Shown piece by piece: positions 51,401 through 60,418 of a stretch of 64,000 nucleotides of DNA. The notes beneath the pieces are model-generated. The model saw only the letters and a list, made by a program, of their open reading frames with translations, had not been told where the DNA came from and made no database searches. Where the stretch lies: the NCBI RefSeq assembly GCF_050436995.1, contig NC_134764.1, positions 2,108,001-2,172,000 on the forward strand, in the 5' to 3' direction. The DNA comes from Anticarsia gemmatalis. Its lineage: Eukaryota > Arthropoda > Insecta > Lepidoptera > Erebidae. Numbering within the stretch: the stretch's first letter is position 1; the number at the start of each line of letters is the position of its first letter. The translations under genes and the position numbers were made by a program.

Positions 51401-54400
51401 ATAGTCTCCTAAATATTAAACATCCAATAGTCTGCTAAAATCCTTATTTCGGTGAAGAAATGTTAATATAGAAAAATCAAAAACAACAACTGAAAGTCTG
51501 TCCTTACTTAACTTACTTTACTGAAATACTGAAAAAAACTAAACTTTTCCTTTAGACTGTATACTATTTAAATTAACCTACCACTTATAAGCTTTTCTGA
51601 TTAATTATTCCTCTTTAGGTACTGGACCAGCGAAGACCAGCGACGGCACAGTGGAAGCCGGCAAGAAGATGCCTCAAGTTAACATCTGGCACGTCATCTC
51701 TCAGCCCAGAATCATTCTTCTGTGCCTTGCTGCTTCAATCAGACATTGTGGTAAGTAGACTATTTACTATTGAAAAAGCTTATATAATTTGGAAAAGTGC
51801 TAAAACCCTTGCCCGACCCTTGAGTTTGTGACCAACAGACACTGATAATAGGACTCAGGCCAGAGAGGCAGTCTATAATTCCATTTTTTTAAACCCATTA
51901 CTGTCCCACTGCAGGACAAAGGTTTTCTCCCAAACTAGGGAAGGTAATATTAATATAAAATAATGGCCCGATACATGGCAATAGAAACAAGCCTCCTTCC
52001 CCTTAGTACACGGGACTTACATTGTTTGGTGAAATGTAGGTGTATTTTACACACCTCTGCTTACACGTTTGGGTATAACAAACGTGATCTTATGTACATA
52101 TGTAAAATAAAGGAATCAAGTAGTAAGAACTTGCTTTTGTTAGTATAGCTAGTCATTGTGGTACACTATAATTAGGTACTTTAATCTATAAGGCTTTTAT
52201 GTGCAGCTAACTGATCTAATACCTATATTTACGACCTCAGTAAGAATTAGTCACTGCTTGTAATTTATTTACTATCCACAATCGAAGTACATAAAATAAT
52301 AACAATTAGATACTTTATCCAACGGACACTGTATTATTATTATAAACTTTATTGCTTAGTAATATCAATAATAAGATTATGATTTGTTGAGGTACTTGTC
52401 ATGGTATAATTAGACCTTTATAGTTGTCTTGCGAAACTCGAGGTTAAATCCTTTGAAGCAAAATGATAATAGAAACACGTTTTTGTAACTAAGAATTTTT
52501 ACGATATTTAGTGGTATATTTTATAAATAGTATTGAGTAACTGAGCCTGACCCGTAAGGTTCGCGTTCGCATGTAACTTGCTATGGGTTGCTGAAAAAAG
52601 GAAATCTATGTTTGGCTCAGATACCGACGTAATTTTTTTTTTAAATATTATATACGAAAGTCGGTTCGGTAGTTTAACGTAACAAACAGACGGACGGACA
52701 AACAAACATTTTCAATTATTAATTCTAATATGGATTATATAATTATGTGATTGAAAGTAGCTTAGGCTAATAAAAACAGGCATGGTTAGTTTCGATCACC
52801 AGTTGGTTAACGATCAATGGATTTAACATTGCCATAGGCATACATGATGCGCCGTTTCCATACCGAATTTCTGTAAACGCCAATAACGAAAATATGCCGT
52901 AAAATATTCAGACAATGATCACGTTTATTAGTAAAATTAACATAATTAACAGATATGCCTAAATGTGGCTCTCTATTGTTAACAAAAATATCTCTTCTCA
53001 AAATAGGAACGAAACGTGACTGTCCCGTGACAAGTAAACGTTAAAAAGCCTAAAAGCGATTTCAGGTAACTAGAGTTCAGGCATCGAAAATAAAACAGCG
53101 GCTATTGTTTTTTTTTTTACAATTTAGGGGCTTCCCCTTCGCTGACTAGTCTGTTTAGAGATAGGTTGTTTTAACAACATTAATGGCGGATAAAATAATG
53201 AAAATAGTTTCTATTTTCAGTTATGTTGTCACCTCATTTCACTGAAATGAAACTTGCTTTATATTTAAAAAATAAATGTGACCGCATTCAATTGTTCTGT
53301 TTAATTGTGAACATATACCGAGAAACGAACTCTTATTCCTAATAATCGAACCCTCATATCTTTACATAGATCTACTTATCTTTCAACTAAAAATATGTCT
53401 TATAACTCAAACCACTCTGTAATCTAAATAAATATTTGTTTTTTACCGCGGTATTTAGGGCTCTTACAACTATCACTGTTGTTTCTTCTCTAAAATGAAA
53501 ATTAACGTCTTAATTGAAATAAATTGGTGTTGACGACTTTCCTTCCATTTACTTTACCTTTTAAGAAAGTAAAGGGTCAAAACTTGTTTTTGCTCTTCGA
53601 GTTTTGTTGTAAATAACAGTCGTAACATTTTTCTTTATGGCAATTCGAGTAATTAGAGATAAATAACATCTGTTTTTGAAAGCAAAAGAAATAAAAAATA
53701 TACAAATAGGCAAAGAAAACTCTCGCAATAGAACTAGCCTACTAATATTTCGTATTACGTGTTTGTTTGTCATTGAATGCTACAATACGGTATGATACTT
53801 GCTAAACGATAGAGTCAAGCGATTCAGCTATATAAAAAAAAACTTATTCCGCCACACACCTTATTAACTTACTGGACATTATTTAAATGTAACTTTCAAA
53901 TAAAACTCTGCAATTGAAAGACTGAGGAGATGTCTTCTAAAATCTTTGCACTACTCTGCAATTCGTATAAAAATTATGTTTTTAAATACCTACCCGGGGC
54001 CGGATTTAGGGCAGGCTGTCGGGTGCTATCTTCGTCTAATGGTCGCTGTCACAATCAACCCTTTGTAGTTGTTTCAAGTCTTTGTTTGTTAGCGTTCTGC
54101 GCTAAACTCAGTCTGTTCTAATTTTATTTACAATGGCCCTTCTGTTTGGTTTTATGACTTTCATTGTATAAAACACTTGATAGGTATTCAAAACTGACTT
54201 AACGGTACTGCGATTCTTTACCACTATCGACAACAGACTAGCTATCGAGCAATTTTGTATGAAAATCTTATCAGCACCTCTAGCGGACGCAGAAGGAACT
54301 ATTTTTAGTACATTTGACAACTCTCAAACTCCCAATACTTAACAGTACCGCTGTTTAGGCATTGCATTATTATTCCAATCACATTTAATTCCGAGTGGGA

Positions 54401-57400
54401 ACCTTTGATTAACTTTTGTTCACCCACCAAATTAGACATGAATATAAATCTAGGTTAATTTTATATTATTATTCTAAAGCATTAACTATTTATTCATTCA
54501 ATCAATAGCATTTCTATAATTAGAAAACAAGTAATGAAGTAATAAATGTCAAATAGAATTGCTAAGTCGTCGCCCGTGAGTTCAATGAAAACCACAAGTT
54601 ACTTTTATTTATAGTTCATTTATCAATCCTTTAATTGAACGCCTAAATAAATAGACATTACAATTTTATTTGCAATGCCTAATTGGCACCTCGATGTATG
54701 TAATTGATGAGCAGTAATGAGTGTGTTATTATGCTCTTGTAATAATCAGTGTGAGGGCCATGACTGTAAAATTATACAACCGTTATAGATCTAGTTGTGT
54801 ACTTCACTTCGTGTCATTTAATTGTAGATATTTACTATTCCTGGTAGCCTGTGTTATCCCACAGCTAGGTATGGGCCTCTCCATCCCATAAATTGTACCT
54901 TTGGATCCTGGTGGACGACACCTAGGATTTGAATAGTCCTGACATTTCCAAAGTCGTAAACGGAACAGCTTAACGAACTATGTCCCAAGACATCCGGGAA
55001 TTTAGAGTCTTCGAGTTTATAACCATCTTTTTATCGAGTGTATGGTATCGAGAGTATACCTAAATAGTGCGATGGTAAAACTCTTTGTTTTCTTGCAGGT
55101 GGTATGTGCTTCGCGTACAACGCGGACCTGTACTACCGTGACTACTTCCCTGATGTGGATCTAGGCTGGTGGCTGTTTGCCGTCACTGTCGGAATTGGAT
55201 CCGTCGGTGTTGTTGCTGGAGGAGTTATTTCAGACAAGTGAGTATGAAGTTTACCTAAGGTATTACTATTATTTAGTCGAAAAAAATGCGTGGTCTAACG
55301 TCTAACCGTTAGCCTACTTTCAAAATTATTCTAGGAAAAAGTAAGTACTTACTTCAAATTAAGGATACTCTGAGAGTGGAAGCTTTTTCGTAAAGACTTT
55401 TTACACATTTTTTTGATAGTGTACCCGTGTCCCTTCAAACAATGCGTTACTTAGTAAATATGTTGAACAGTACAGGTAAAGAAGATAGAGTATAGAGGAA
55501 TTCAACTGTATTGCGGCATTTGCTTTTATTTAGTAATCGAATTCTTACTAGGCACAAATGTATTTTCAAAGAAAAATAATAAATAAGTAACACAGAAACA
55601 GCAAGCAAGTGTCTCTAGGTCAGCGATAGATATGACCGCGCTGAGTATTGAATATTTTATAAGCTTGGGCACTCTAATAAATTCCTAATCTAACCGCAGC
55701 TAAGGCTCTCCGCACATATACAGATTTGTGCTTAAAGCTCTGTTCACATTGTAATACAAACATATGTACAATCATATAACACGTTACAGGACAAACAAAA
55801 TATTTTTTTTGACAGTCGTTATCTGTAAAAACTAAGGACTTATCACGTATCTCAGTTGACAATGTCTGTGCGCCAAATTCTTGATCACTGTTCAATACAT
55901 TGCCACTTTTGCGTAACATGTTGAATATGTTAATCACTATAATCTAAAAAAATTATAGCATAGTGTCTTTCAAATAGTTGTCAACTGAAATATGTGATAG
56001 GATCTCTGGGCTCAAAATCGGTTTAAAAAGAGCGGTTAATTTAGGCTCATTCCGGTAAATTACATATATCACTCTCTTTTAACCATTTTGACGGTTACCG
56101 GTTACATTAACACCCAAATTAACCGGTTAATTAGTAATTAAGGTAATTTAGACAGCGTCACCACTTAACCAGGTCAACCGCAATATTGCACGATATTTGA
56201 TATCTATTATGTAGTTTAAAAACGTTTAACGTTTAACTGCCTCTGTGGCGCGGTCGATAGTGTATGCGACTGCCGTGCGAGAGGTCTCGGGTTCGAATCC
56301 TGGGTCGGGCCAAAAAGTCTTTTCTGAGATTTTCTTGTAAGAATTTCTTAGAAATTGCCCGGAGTTGGGAAGTTGAGGTCGAAGACCTCCGTGCCTCGGA
56401 GAGCACGTAAAGCCGTCGGTCCTGCGCCTGACCTCTCACTGGTCGTGTCGGTTATCCGTCCCACCAAACTATGAGAGTGATGGAATAGAGAGTGTACCTG
56501 TGTATTGTGCACACACTTGGACACTATAAACAAAGTCCTGCACAGATGGCCAGTTTCAATGAAACTGACCGCCGTCGCCGTATATCGGCTAGGAGGACAT
56601 TATTATGTAGTTTAGTGCTATACACGTAGAATATGAAAAGAGCTAAAAATAACTTATTTCCACTGACGTGTTCAAAGTTACTACATCACAATCAGATCAA
56701 ACTACTCACGAAATAGCCATATTTGACGCTGTAAAGCCTAAAACTGTCTGATAGTATCAGAAACACACAGCACGCTCTAAAAGTCACATAACCACAGGTG
56801 ACAGACAACTCCTAAACTTAAGAAGGCAGGAGGCTGGGTCACGTTCACCGCATGTCAAACAAGTTTTGGAACATGACAATTAGAATCCCAGACCGTCACA
56901 AGGTTACTTACTTGGACAATTGACTTTGTTGAGACTGTGTTAATTTAACACTATTTATAGTTTACTAGCGACTCGTTGCCCGGGTTACATCGGGTTAATA
57001 TTACCAAATGATACACTAAAACACAAACACGCGAACAGACGAACAGACAGACAGACAGTGATTAGACTGATTTGCAAATTAGGCATTAGGTAGGTATGGC
57101 TTGATTCATATTCTTACAAAATATAACTTTACTATAATTAGGATTGGATTCCATAAGCTTACCTTCACCATATTGTTGCTAGGCTTTATTATTTACTTGG
57201 AGTCTTATTACGTTAGACGTCGATCTTAAGAGGTGTTACACAAAAAAGTGAATCATCAATTGATCGCGTGTTGTTATACAATATATTAAAAACACACGCG
57301 ATAAACTCATGATTATCGTTTTTTATTAAAATCGTAAGAAAATTTAAATCTATGTATTCTTTCCTCAGGTACGTAGAAAAGATGGGTGTTCGTTCCCGTG

Positions 57401-58673
57401 TGCTGGTGCTGGCGTTGTCTCAACTCATCGCTACTCTGCCCGCGTTCGGCTCCGTCGTCTTCGGACCCCTATGGGCCATGATCACCCTCGCTATTTCTTA
57501 CTTCTTTGGTAAGTACCAACTCCATTCAGATAGTCACTGTTCCATAAAATGAGTAAACTCATTTCTATTAATCGTTATATCTACGTAAATGGAGAACGCA
57601 GGTGATAATCAATCCAGATTTGACCTTTGCCGACTTATAATGTTGGATGAAGACCGTTATAAATTCAGTTTCTTGCCATATTTCTTAGGGTGCTCCCACA
57701 CAGCAGTTATATGATATAAAATTTTAAAACAAATTTGTTTAAAAACAAATGTTATAAATCAGTTTCTAACGTTATATAACTGCTGTGTGGAATGTCTATT
57801 TAATTTCTGTCCTCAAAAATTTCTATGACATAGTAGTCTTATGGCTAGTACCTATGACCATTTTATTAATGTTCAAAATTTATTTCAAGCTGAGATGTGG
57901 TTCGGTATCGTGTTCGCTATCCTGGTGGAGATCGTGCCGCTGTCCGTCCGTTCCACCACAGTGGGAGTGTTCCTGTTCGTGATGAACAACGTGGGCGGCA
58001 ACCTGCCCATCCTCGTCGACCCTGTCTCCAAGGCCATCGGCTACAGGGAGGCTATCATGATCTTCTACGCTGGATTCTACGGCATAAGTAAGTTGGCAAA
58101 CACATTTTCTTCTTTTTTTACTTTAGAGTATTTTTCCAGTCAGATGGATACTATCATAAACCTTTGCATTTAGCATGGTCATGGTCTTTTAGGACAAACG
58201 GGTGGACTATCCTTGTTGATTACAGTTGTTAAATAAAACTAATGAATTAAGCCACGCCAAAGGCCTTCCGGCGGCTTGAAAAACTTTGACACTAGGTTGA
58301 CCACTAACTAAATACGATAAGAAGAGGAATGACGATTTTAGACCCTTAATTTTAATAAAGGTGTCATGTCACCTTTCATGAGAATGTCTTCTCTAGCACG
58401 TATCGTAATGGTCGCTAGTTTACGAACTAAACCAAGTGACGATTAAGGATTAATTTCATTAAAGCATTCTAACCAATATTCTTTCCCCCAACAGGCAGCA
58501 TAATGTTCTTCCTCACAATGTTCTTAATGGACGGTCCAGTGGAGAAACCAGCGCCGTCCCAGGAGCTTGAGAACAAACCGAGCGGTCTCGACAACAGAGC
58601 CTTCACCCAAGACGAGGCTCCTTCAAGGAACTCCACGAGGACCCTTCCTTCAGCACCAAGCGAAAGACTGTAG
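31710..58673 (+). CDS. Spinster-like major facilitator superfamily transporter, 10 coding exons
   Basis: Coding exons: 31710-31818, 39115-39238, 50196-50339, 50709-50991, 51262-51367, 51619-51750, 55099-55237, 57369-57508, 57890-58087, 58495-58673. All junctions are GT-AG and in phase, giving 517 residues, the usual size for a 12-helix carrier. The protein begins MFHGGIWAKLQGFYKWYVLG, with TM1 at about 16-36. A large first loop has four cysteines (54, 70, 79, 90) and three N-glycosylation sequons (N57, N74, N85). The motif-A-like GVVADKYNRAR (121-131) and its second-half copy GGVISDKY (about 340-347) flank the helix 2-3 and 8-9 turns. R160 and E167 in RMIMAAGESG mark helix 4 as in spinster proteins, and VPLSVR (408-413) lies in the second half. 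A hydrophilic Pro/Ser-rich tail follows from 471. AG (31696-31697) with a T-rich tract precedes the ATG by 12 bases, so a non-coding leader exon is expected upstream; I could not place it. Substrate is unknown: spinster proteins move lysolipids, sphingosine phosphate or other small molecules. The subfamily call is less certain than the MFS call. Confidence 0.9.
31901..32085 (-). repeat. Eroded Helitron-like fragment
   Basis: CTAGCTAACGCTTGCGTCTC at the left is a Helitron 3' end in antisense, preceded by A. ATGAAAACTGGTTCAGCAGT and TTAGCCGTGAAGGTGTAATA are the usual internal phrase. The TC end is lost. Confidence 0.45.
32478..32701. mobile_element. MITE with ~50-bp terminal inverted repeats
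   Basis: The left end TATCGACTCTCGAATTCGAT continuing to CGAGTTTATGTCAAA is the inverted complement of the right end TTTGACATAAGCTCG to ATACGAGTGTCGATA, with a few mismatches. About 224 bp, unrelated interior, no coding capacity. Confidence 0.78.
33125..33414 (+). mobile_element. tRNA-derived SINE with long poly(A) tail
   Basis: Head: TTTGGCGCAGTGGTTTAAGC (A box) and GTGGGTTCGAATCCTACCCG (B box), a good tRNA-like pol III promoter. Body: TGATGAGCACGAGTATTTGT, TTGGTTACCATAGTACAAGC, AATCAAATGACCGTGTGTGA. Tail: 33 consecutive A residues at 33382-33414. It lies in intron 1 of the MFS gene, same orientation. The intact boxes and pure tail argue for a young insertion. It is not a functional tRNA gene, since no cloverleaf closes after the B box. 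Confidence 0.85.
33430..33480 (-). repeat. SINE 3' tail fragment, antisense
   Basis: On the minus strand: CACACCTCAGCCTAACCCTT, CGGGTATAACAAGCGTGAAA, the 3' end of the GGCGTGA-tailed family. It directly follows the poly(A) tail of the neighbouring SINE. Confidence 0.55.
33845..34042 (+). repeat. Direct repeat B, copy 1
   Basis: About 198 bp nearly identical to 34366-34564 (offset 521-522 bases). It begins TGACGTCACATATTCCTTTA and ends near GTGGACCAGACATAGTGA. Open frames run through it (33783-34142), but the same sequence is noncoding-like elsewhere and has no known domain. I treat it as part of a dispersed element. Confidence 0.75.
34160..34365 (+). repeat. Repeat A, copy 1
   Basis: GGTCAAGTGTGAGCCCGACT, ATGAGATACAGCCTG, GACAGACAGCGA and TACGAAACCCTTATAACTAT correspond to blocks in the same order at 35985-36190. 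It is part of an element widespread in moths, recognisable by its TAC-GGAACCCTA end. It directly precedes repeat B, as at 35985, so A and B form one unit. Confidence 0.65.
34366..34564 (+). repeat. Direct repeat B, copy 2
   Basis: Second copy of the unit at 33845-34042, with one extra C in the run near 34518 and a few substitutions. Overlapping open frames (to 34481 on plus) end in IEAL and have no recognisable family. Confidence 0.75.
34596..35498. mobile_element. Fold-back element with ~200-bp inverted arms
   Basis: Left arm 34596-34807 and right arm 35309-35498 are inverted copies, including TAGTCCATTGAAATGTTAC at the tip, GTGGGGTCGCCACTCTTGTC, CCCGGCCGCCATCTTGG and CGGAAACTATGCGTCTTACA. 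The 501-bp loop contains a SINE (34808-35073) and an AT-rich remainder. Several open frames within are chance products of the arms. A relic half occurs at 8845. No transposase is present; the superfamily is undetermined. Confidence 0.75.
34808..35073 (+). mobile_element. 5'-truncated SINE nested in the fold-back loop
   Basis: It begins abruptly at the arm junction with TTCGGAAGGCACGTTAAATT, then GGGTCCCGGCTGTCATTT, AGATAGGCAGTCGCTCCATG, ACTGGTATTCAGCTGCATCT, and GAAGCCGACTCCAACATAGT, and ends GGCTAAGCTGATATGAATAA with an A-rich tail. It belongs to a common moth SINE family. The tRNA-like head is missing. Confidence 0.75.
35593..35965 (+). mobile_element. tRNA-derived SINE, near-intact, with target-site duplication
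   Basis: The head has GGCGCGGTCGGTAGTGTATG (A box) and GGTCTCGGGTTCGAATCCTG (B box). The body holds GAGATTGCCCGGAGTTGGGA, CTCGGAGAGCACGTAAAGCC, TGATGGAATAGAGAGTGTAC and CAGTTTCAATGAAACTGACC (a small palindrome), ending GGCTAGGAGGACAT. A 12-bp duplication TAGTCACTTAAA flanks it (35581-35592 and 35966-35977). It has no poly(A), so the 3' end is probably recognised by sequence. It is almost identical to the copy at 56219. The 94-codon minus-strand frame is chance. Confidence 0.88.
35985..36260 (+). repeat. Repeat A-B unit, copy 2 (B part truncated)
   Basis: GGTCAAGTGTCAGTCGGACT, GATGAGATACAGCGTAATGA, GATGCCTCAGTAATAGGGTC and TACGGAACCCTAATAATTAT form part A. AGTAGCTTTATGCAACACAT then leads into an eroded part B with CAACATTTCAATC, CATCAGG and AAAGCGTATCG. 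Confidence 0.65.
41280..41350 (+). repeat. SINE head relic
   Basis: GAGTGTATATATGCAATACT followed by TAGTCTCGGGTTCGATGCTC and CGGTCAGA has the spacing of tRNA A and B boxes, as in the head of the SINE at 35593. The body is not recognisable. Confidence 0.5.
43304..43438. mobile_element. MITE with ~42-bp terminal inverted repeats
   Basis: The left end TTATTATATGAAAGAATAGG through CGAACACGCATT is the inverted complement of the right end AATGCGTGTTCATG through TATTCTATCATATAATA. The loop is only about 50 bp. Non-coding. Confidence 0.75.
48660..48745 (+). mobile_element. Relic of RTE reverse-transcriptase C-terminus
   Basis: A frame here reads AKLTCDSMGHVVQIHVER, aligning with AKLKWDWAGHVVRMHPDR of the LINE at 3933 (11 of 18 residues equal). 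Stops and loss of the rest show it is an old fragment. Confidence 0.6.
49050..49293 (+). mobile_element. 5S-rRNA-like SINE
   Basis: The head (about 49060-49140) reads TCATCGGTCAGTAAACGATC, GGTTAAGCAAACCTTGGCGC, GGTCATTCCATAGATGGGTG, ACCGCATAG. This follows 5S rRNA from its CATCGGT...GATC part through AAGCA.CGT.GGGCGCGG to TAGATGGGGGACCGC, i.e. the A box and C box of a type 1 pol III promoter. The body contains CGGAGGACACGTAAAAAGTC, GTTAAGCCACGTCAAAGTCC and GACACTAGGTTGACCACTAA. It ends CGATAAGAAGAAG. It is the sense counterpart of 19186-19450. The opposing open frames of 72 and 89 codons are chance. Confidence 0.78.
49395..49452 (+). repeat. Dispersed repeat fragment (CCCACTGCTGGGCA type)
   Basis: CTAGGGTCTCCTCCCAAATT and GAGGGGCCTTGAATT follow the later half of the repeat at 28566. 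Confidence 0.45.
51890..52095 (+). repeat. Two adjacent SINE-type fragments
   Basis: CCCATTACTGTCCCACTGCA with AGGACAAAGGTTTTCTCCCA (to about 51950) is the 28566-type repeat. From about 52000, TAGTACACGGGACTTACATT, TGGTGAAATGTAGGTGTATT and CACCTCTGCTTACACGTTTG with ACAAACGTGATCTTATG match the body and tail of the GGCGTGA-tailed SINE family. Both are in sense orientation. Confidence 0.5.
54199..54350. mobile_element. MITE related to the 9427 element
   Basis: TACCACTATCGACAACAGAC, TTTTGTATGAAAATCTTATC and AGCACCTCTAGCGGACG match the element at 9427. Short outer inverted ends AACGGTACTG and CAGTACCG are visible. The right inverted repeat of the 9427 type is replaced, so the copy is rearranged. 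Confidence 0.55.
55841..55999. mobile_element. MITE, TATCACGTAT family, well preserved
   Basis: The 22-bp ends (55841-55862 and 55978-55999) are inverted copies with two mismatches, TATCACGTATCTCAGTTGAC inward. Total 159 bp. It lies in intron 7 of the MFS gene, and the flanking TA fits a Tc1/mariner-like insertion. Its relative is at 25899. Confidence 0.8.
56219..56600 (+). mobile_element. tRNA-derived SINE, near-intact, with 14-bp target-site duplication
   Basis: Almost identical to 35593-35965: the same A box, B box GGTCTCGGGTTCGAATCCTG, central CTCGGAGAGCACGTAAAGCC, palindrome CAGTTTCAATGAAACTGACC and end GGCTAGGAGGACAT. It is flanked by TATTATGTAGTTTA at 56205-56218 and 56601-56614. It lies in intron 7 of the MFS gene, in sense orientation. 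The two minus-strand frames over it are chance. Confidence 0.9.
56965..57070 (-). repeat. Helitron 3' end relic
   Basis: Read on the minus strand it ends GCAACGAGTCGCTAG before a T, with CCCGGGCAACGAG upstream, like a Helitron 3' end. The CAGA-rich stretch (57040-57058) is the usual internal microsatellite of such elements. Confidence 0.45.
57694..57793. mobile_element. Short MITE next to exon 9 of the MFS gene
   Basis: CCACACAGCAGTTATAT at the left and ATATAACTGCTGTGTGG at the right are inverted copies; the interior is A/T only. About 100 bp, ending 97 bases before exon 9. Confidence 0.72.
58246..58330 (+). repeat. 5'-truncated 5S-like SINE, 3' end only
   Basis: TTAAGCCACGCCAAAGGCCT, TCCGGCGGCTTGAAAAACTT, GACACTAGGTTGACCACTAA and ACGATAAGAAGAGG match the 3' third of the copies at 49050 and 19186. 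It is in intron 9 of the MFS gene. Confidence 0.7.
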
Positions 58674-59620
58674 AACTATTACTAAAGGAACCTATCGATA
58701 AGTTATTAAAACTGGCCGAAATCATGACGTCATGAGCGCGAAAGAATTACGAACAGGCACGTATTCAGTACGGTGCATGAATGCGAAAAAGTTGATTAAT
58801 AATGAATGAGTGAGTTCATGGATGAAAGCTTTATAGAACGTTAGTGTAAAATTGAAGATGGAATATTTTACTTGTTGAGCTAAAATGACAAAATGATAAC
58901 GGTTATGAATGTTGCGTTACATCCAAAGTTGATATTTTAAGTTTAGACAATGTTTTTAATCTTTATTTAATTTTTAAAACGGTCACGGTACGAATCTCTT
59001 TTAATTGAAACTGTTTGTCTCGAATATCACAACTTGTGACTTAGAAAATTGCGAGGCTGTGAATTAATGACAGGAGAGAATATGTTTGTGAGATAGCTAG
59101 GAGAGCTGAATTACATGACTCGAAACAATGCATGTTCCTTTAGTAATAGGTGAAGCAGTACAGGAATTTTGTAAAATTCACATTAATTTAAGATCAACCA
59201 CTTCACGTCAACGTTGTTGTTTATTAAAATTAGCGTGTGTAATGTGCGTAAAGTATGAATTAATCAAAGAAGTTCTGAATCGAGATATTATTATAATATC
59301 TAATGTTATCAAAATATCAATCAAATTCAGATCCAACTTTGGGCATACTCCCTTAAACTCAATCGCTGCCCAGGGCTGATCAGAGAATTGATCAGAGAAC
59401 AATGAATTAAACTAAAGTTAATTGCAGTTTTCTAGTAATTAGTATAAAGTTATTAGCTCATATTCCAGTAAATACCTACAACTAAAATTATTTGCACTCA
59501 TAATTTTTTTCTAGTTATTCGTGTAAAATGCGTGCGTGATTAGTTGACTCTTAAGTTTAATGTGATTTGTTAATGTGTTCGTCAAGTGCAATAGTTTGTC
59601 CGTGCATTGTCGTGTGTACC

Positions 59621-59626
59621 AATAAA
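59621..59626 (+). terminator. Candidate poly(A) signal of the MFS gene (proximal)
   Basis: AATAAA about 0.95 kb after the stop codon, with GT-rich sequence both before and after it. Confidence 0.4.
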
Positions 59627-60092
59627 GTATGTCTGAGTAGTTAAGATTTTAATTATAAGCTAGAATTAAGTTCCGCGTCATATTGTTGACTATGTTTTAT
59701 TTATTTTCACAAATACAATACGAATGGCGAATCAAAAATAAACAAATTAAAAAATTAACACTGCATCAATAAATTTCGCATTTATTAGTCACTTTGTAAT
59801 GATGTAGGAACAAAACGATATTACCATTGCACTATGAAAATATCTCAAAATAAATAAATAAAAATTTTACTTTATATGTAAAAGGGTTTATGTGCAATAT
59901 CACATGAAATGCGCTTTGACCTTTTTCACATAAGAGCTTTCTACATCTCATCTATAGTTCCCATTCGTTTGTATGACCAAATTCTAAAGATTCATTGTTG
60001 AAATATGGAAACACGAAGTATCGTGAGAAGCAGTTATTGATGTGATAATGATCTTTTGTACATATTTATTTCATAGTTATGTGACTATTGTA

Positions 60093-60098
60093 AATAAA
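60093..60098 (+). terminator. Candidate poly(A) signal of the MFS gene (distal)
   Basis: AATAAA followed within 15-40 bases by the T/G-rich stretch TTTTTTGAGTGTTTTATTTT, the typical downstream element. Confidence 0.45.
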
Positions 60099-60418
60099 AT
60101 GTTTAATGTTTTTTGAGTGTTTTATTTTTGAAATATTATTATTCACTACAGACCATACCTAAGCAACCGATTCTCTCATCAATTGTCCTACTGGTGGCCA
60201 AAAGCTCCACCTTGTTTGTGGGCTGCAGTTTAATTATATAGGTACCTACTTAACTTAAAAACTGAATAAATTTATCTGTCCTTAATAAAAGGTAGGTATC
60301 AACCTTTAATTAAGGACAAATAATTATTAGCAATGATACTATAGGTACTGGGTCTTAATTACATTGTATATCTATATATATATAAAACCAAAAACGCAAT
60401 AATGTAGTTAACATGATT

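Larger units (their letters stand above)
51751..55098 (+). other. Intron 6 of the MFS gene (3.3 kb)
   Basis: It runs from GTAAGT to TTGCAG. It contains two repeat fragments near its start (51894-52095), a Helitron-like relic with GACGGACGGACAAACAAACA and TTCTAATATGGAT at 52530-52735, a MITE at 54199, and a CCCACAGCTAGGTATGGGCC fragment at about 54855. The remainder is unassigned. Confidence 0.8.
58674..60110 (+). other. Probable 3' UTR of the MFS gene
   Basis: No coding frame is supported here. It contains the perfect palindrome CATGACGTCATG near 58723 and two candidate poly(A) signals, at 59621 and 60093. The second is followed by a GT-rich stretch. The 83- and 64-codon frames near 59128-59402 have no recognisable features. 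Confidence 0.55.

Noticed and set aside
57897..58091. Alternative plus-strand frame of 64 codons over exon 9
   Set aside because: It is a GC-rich shadow of the real exon in another frame. The exon 9 frame continues the MFS helices and joins in phase.
58723..58734. CRE-like CATGACGTCATG palindrome as a promoter element
   Set aside because: It lies in the probable 3' UTR with no gene start nearby. A 12-bp palindrome can occur by chance.
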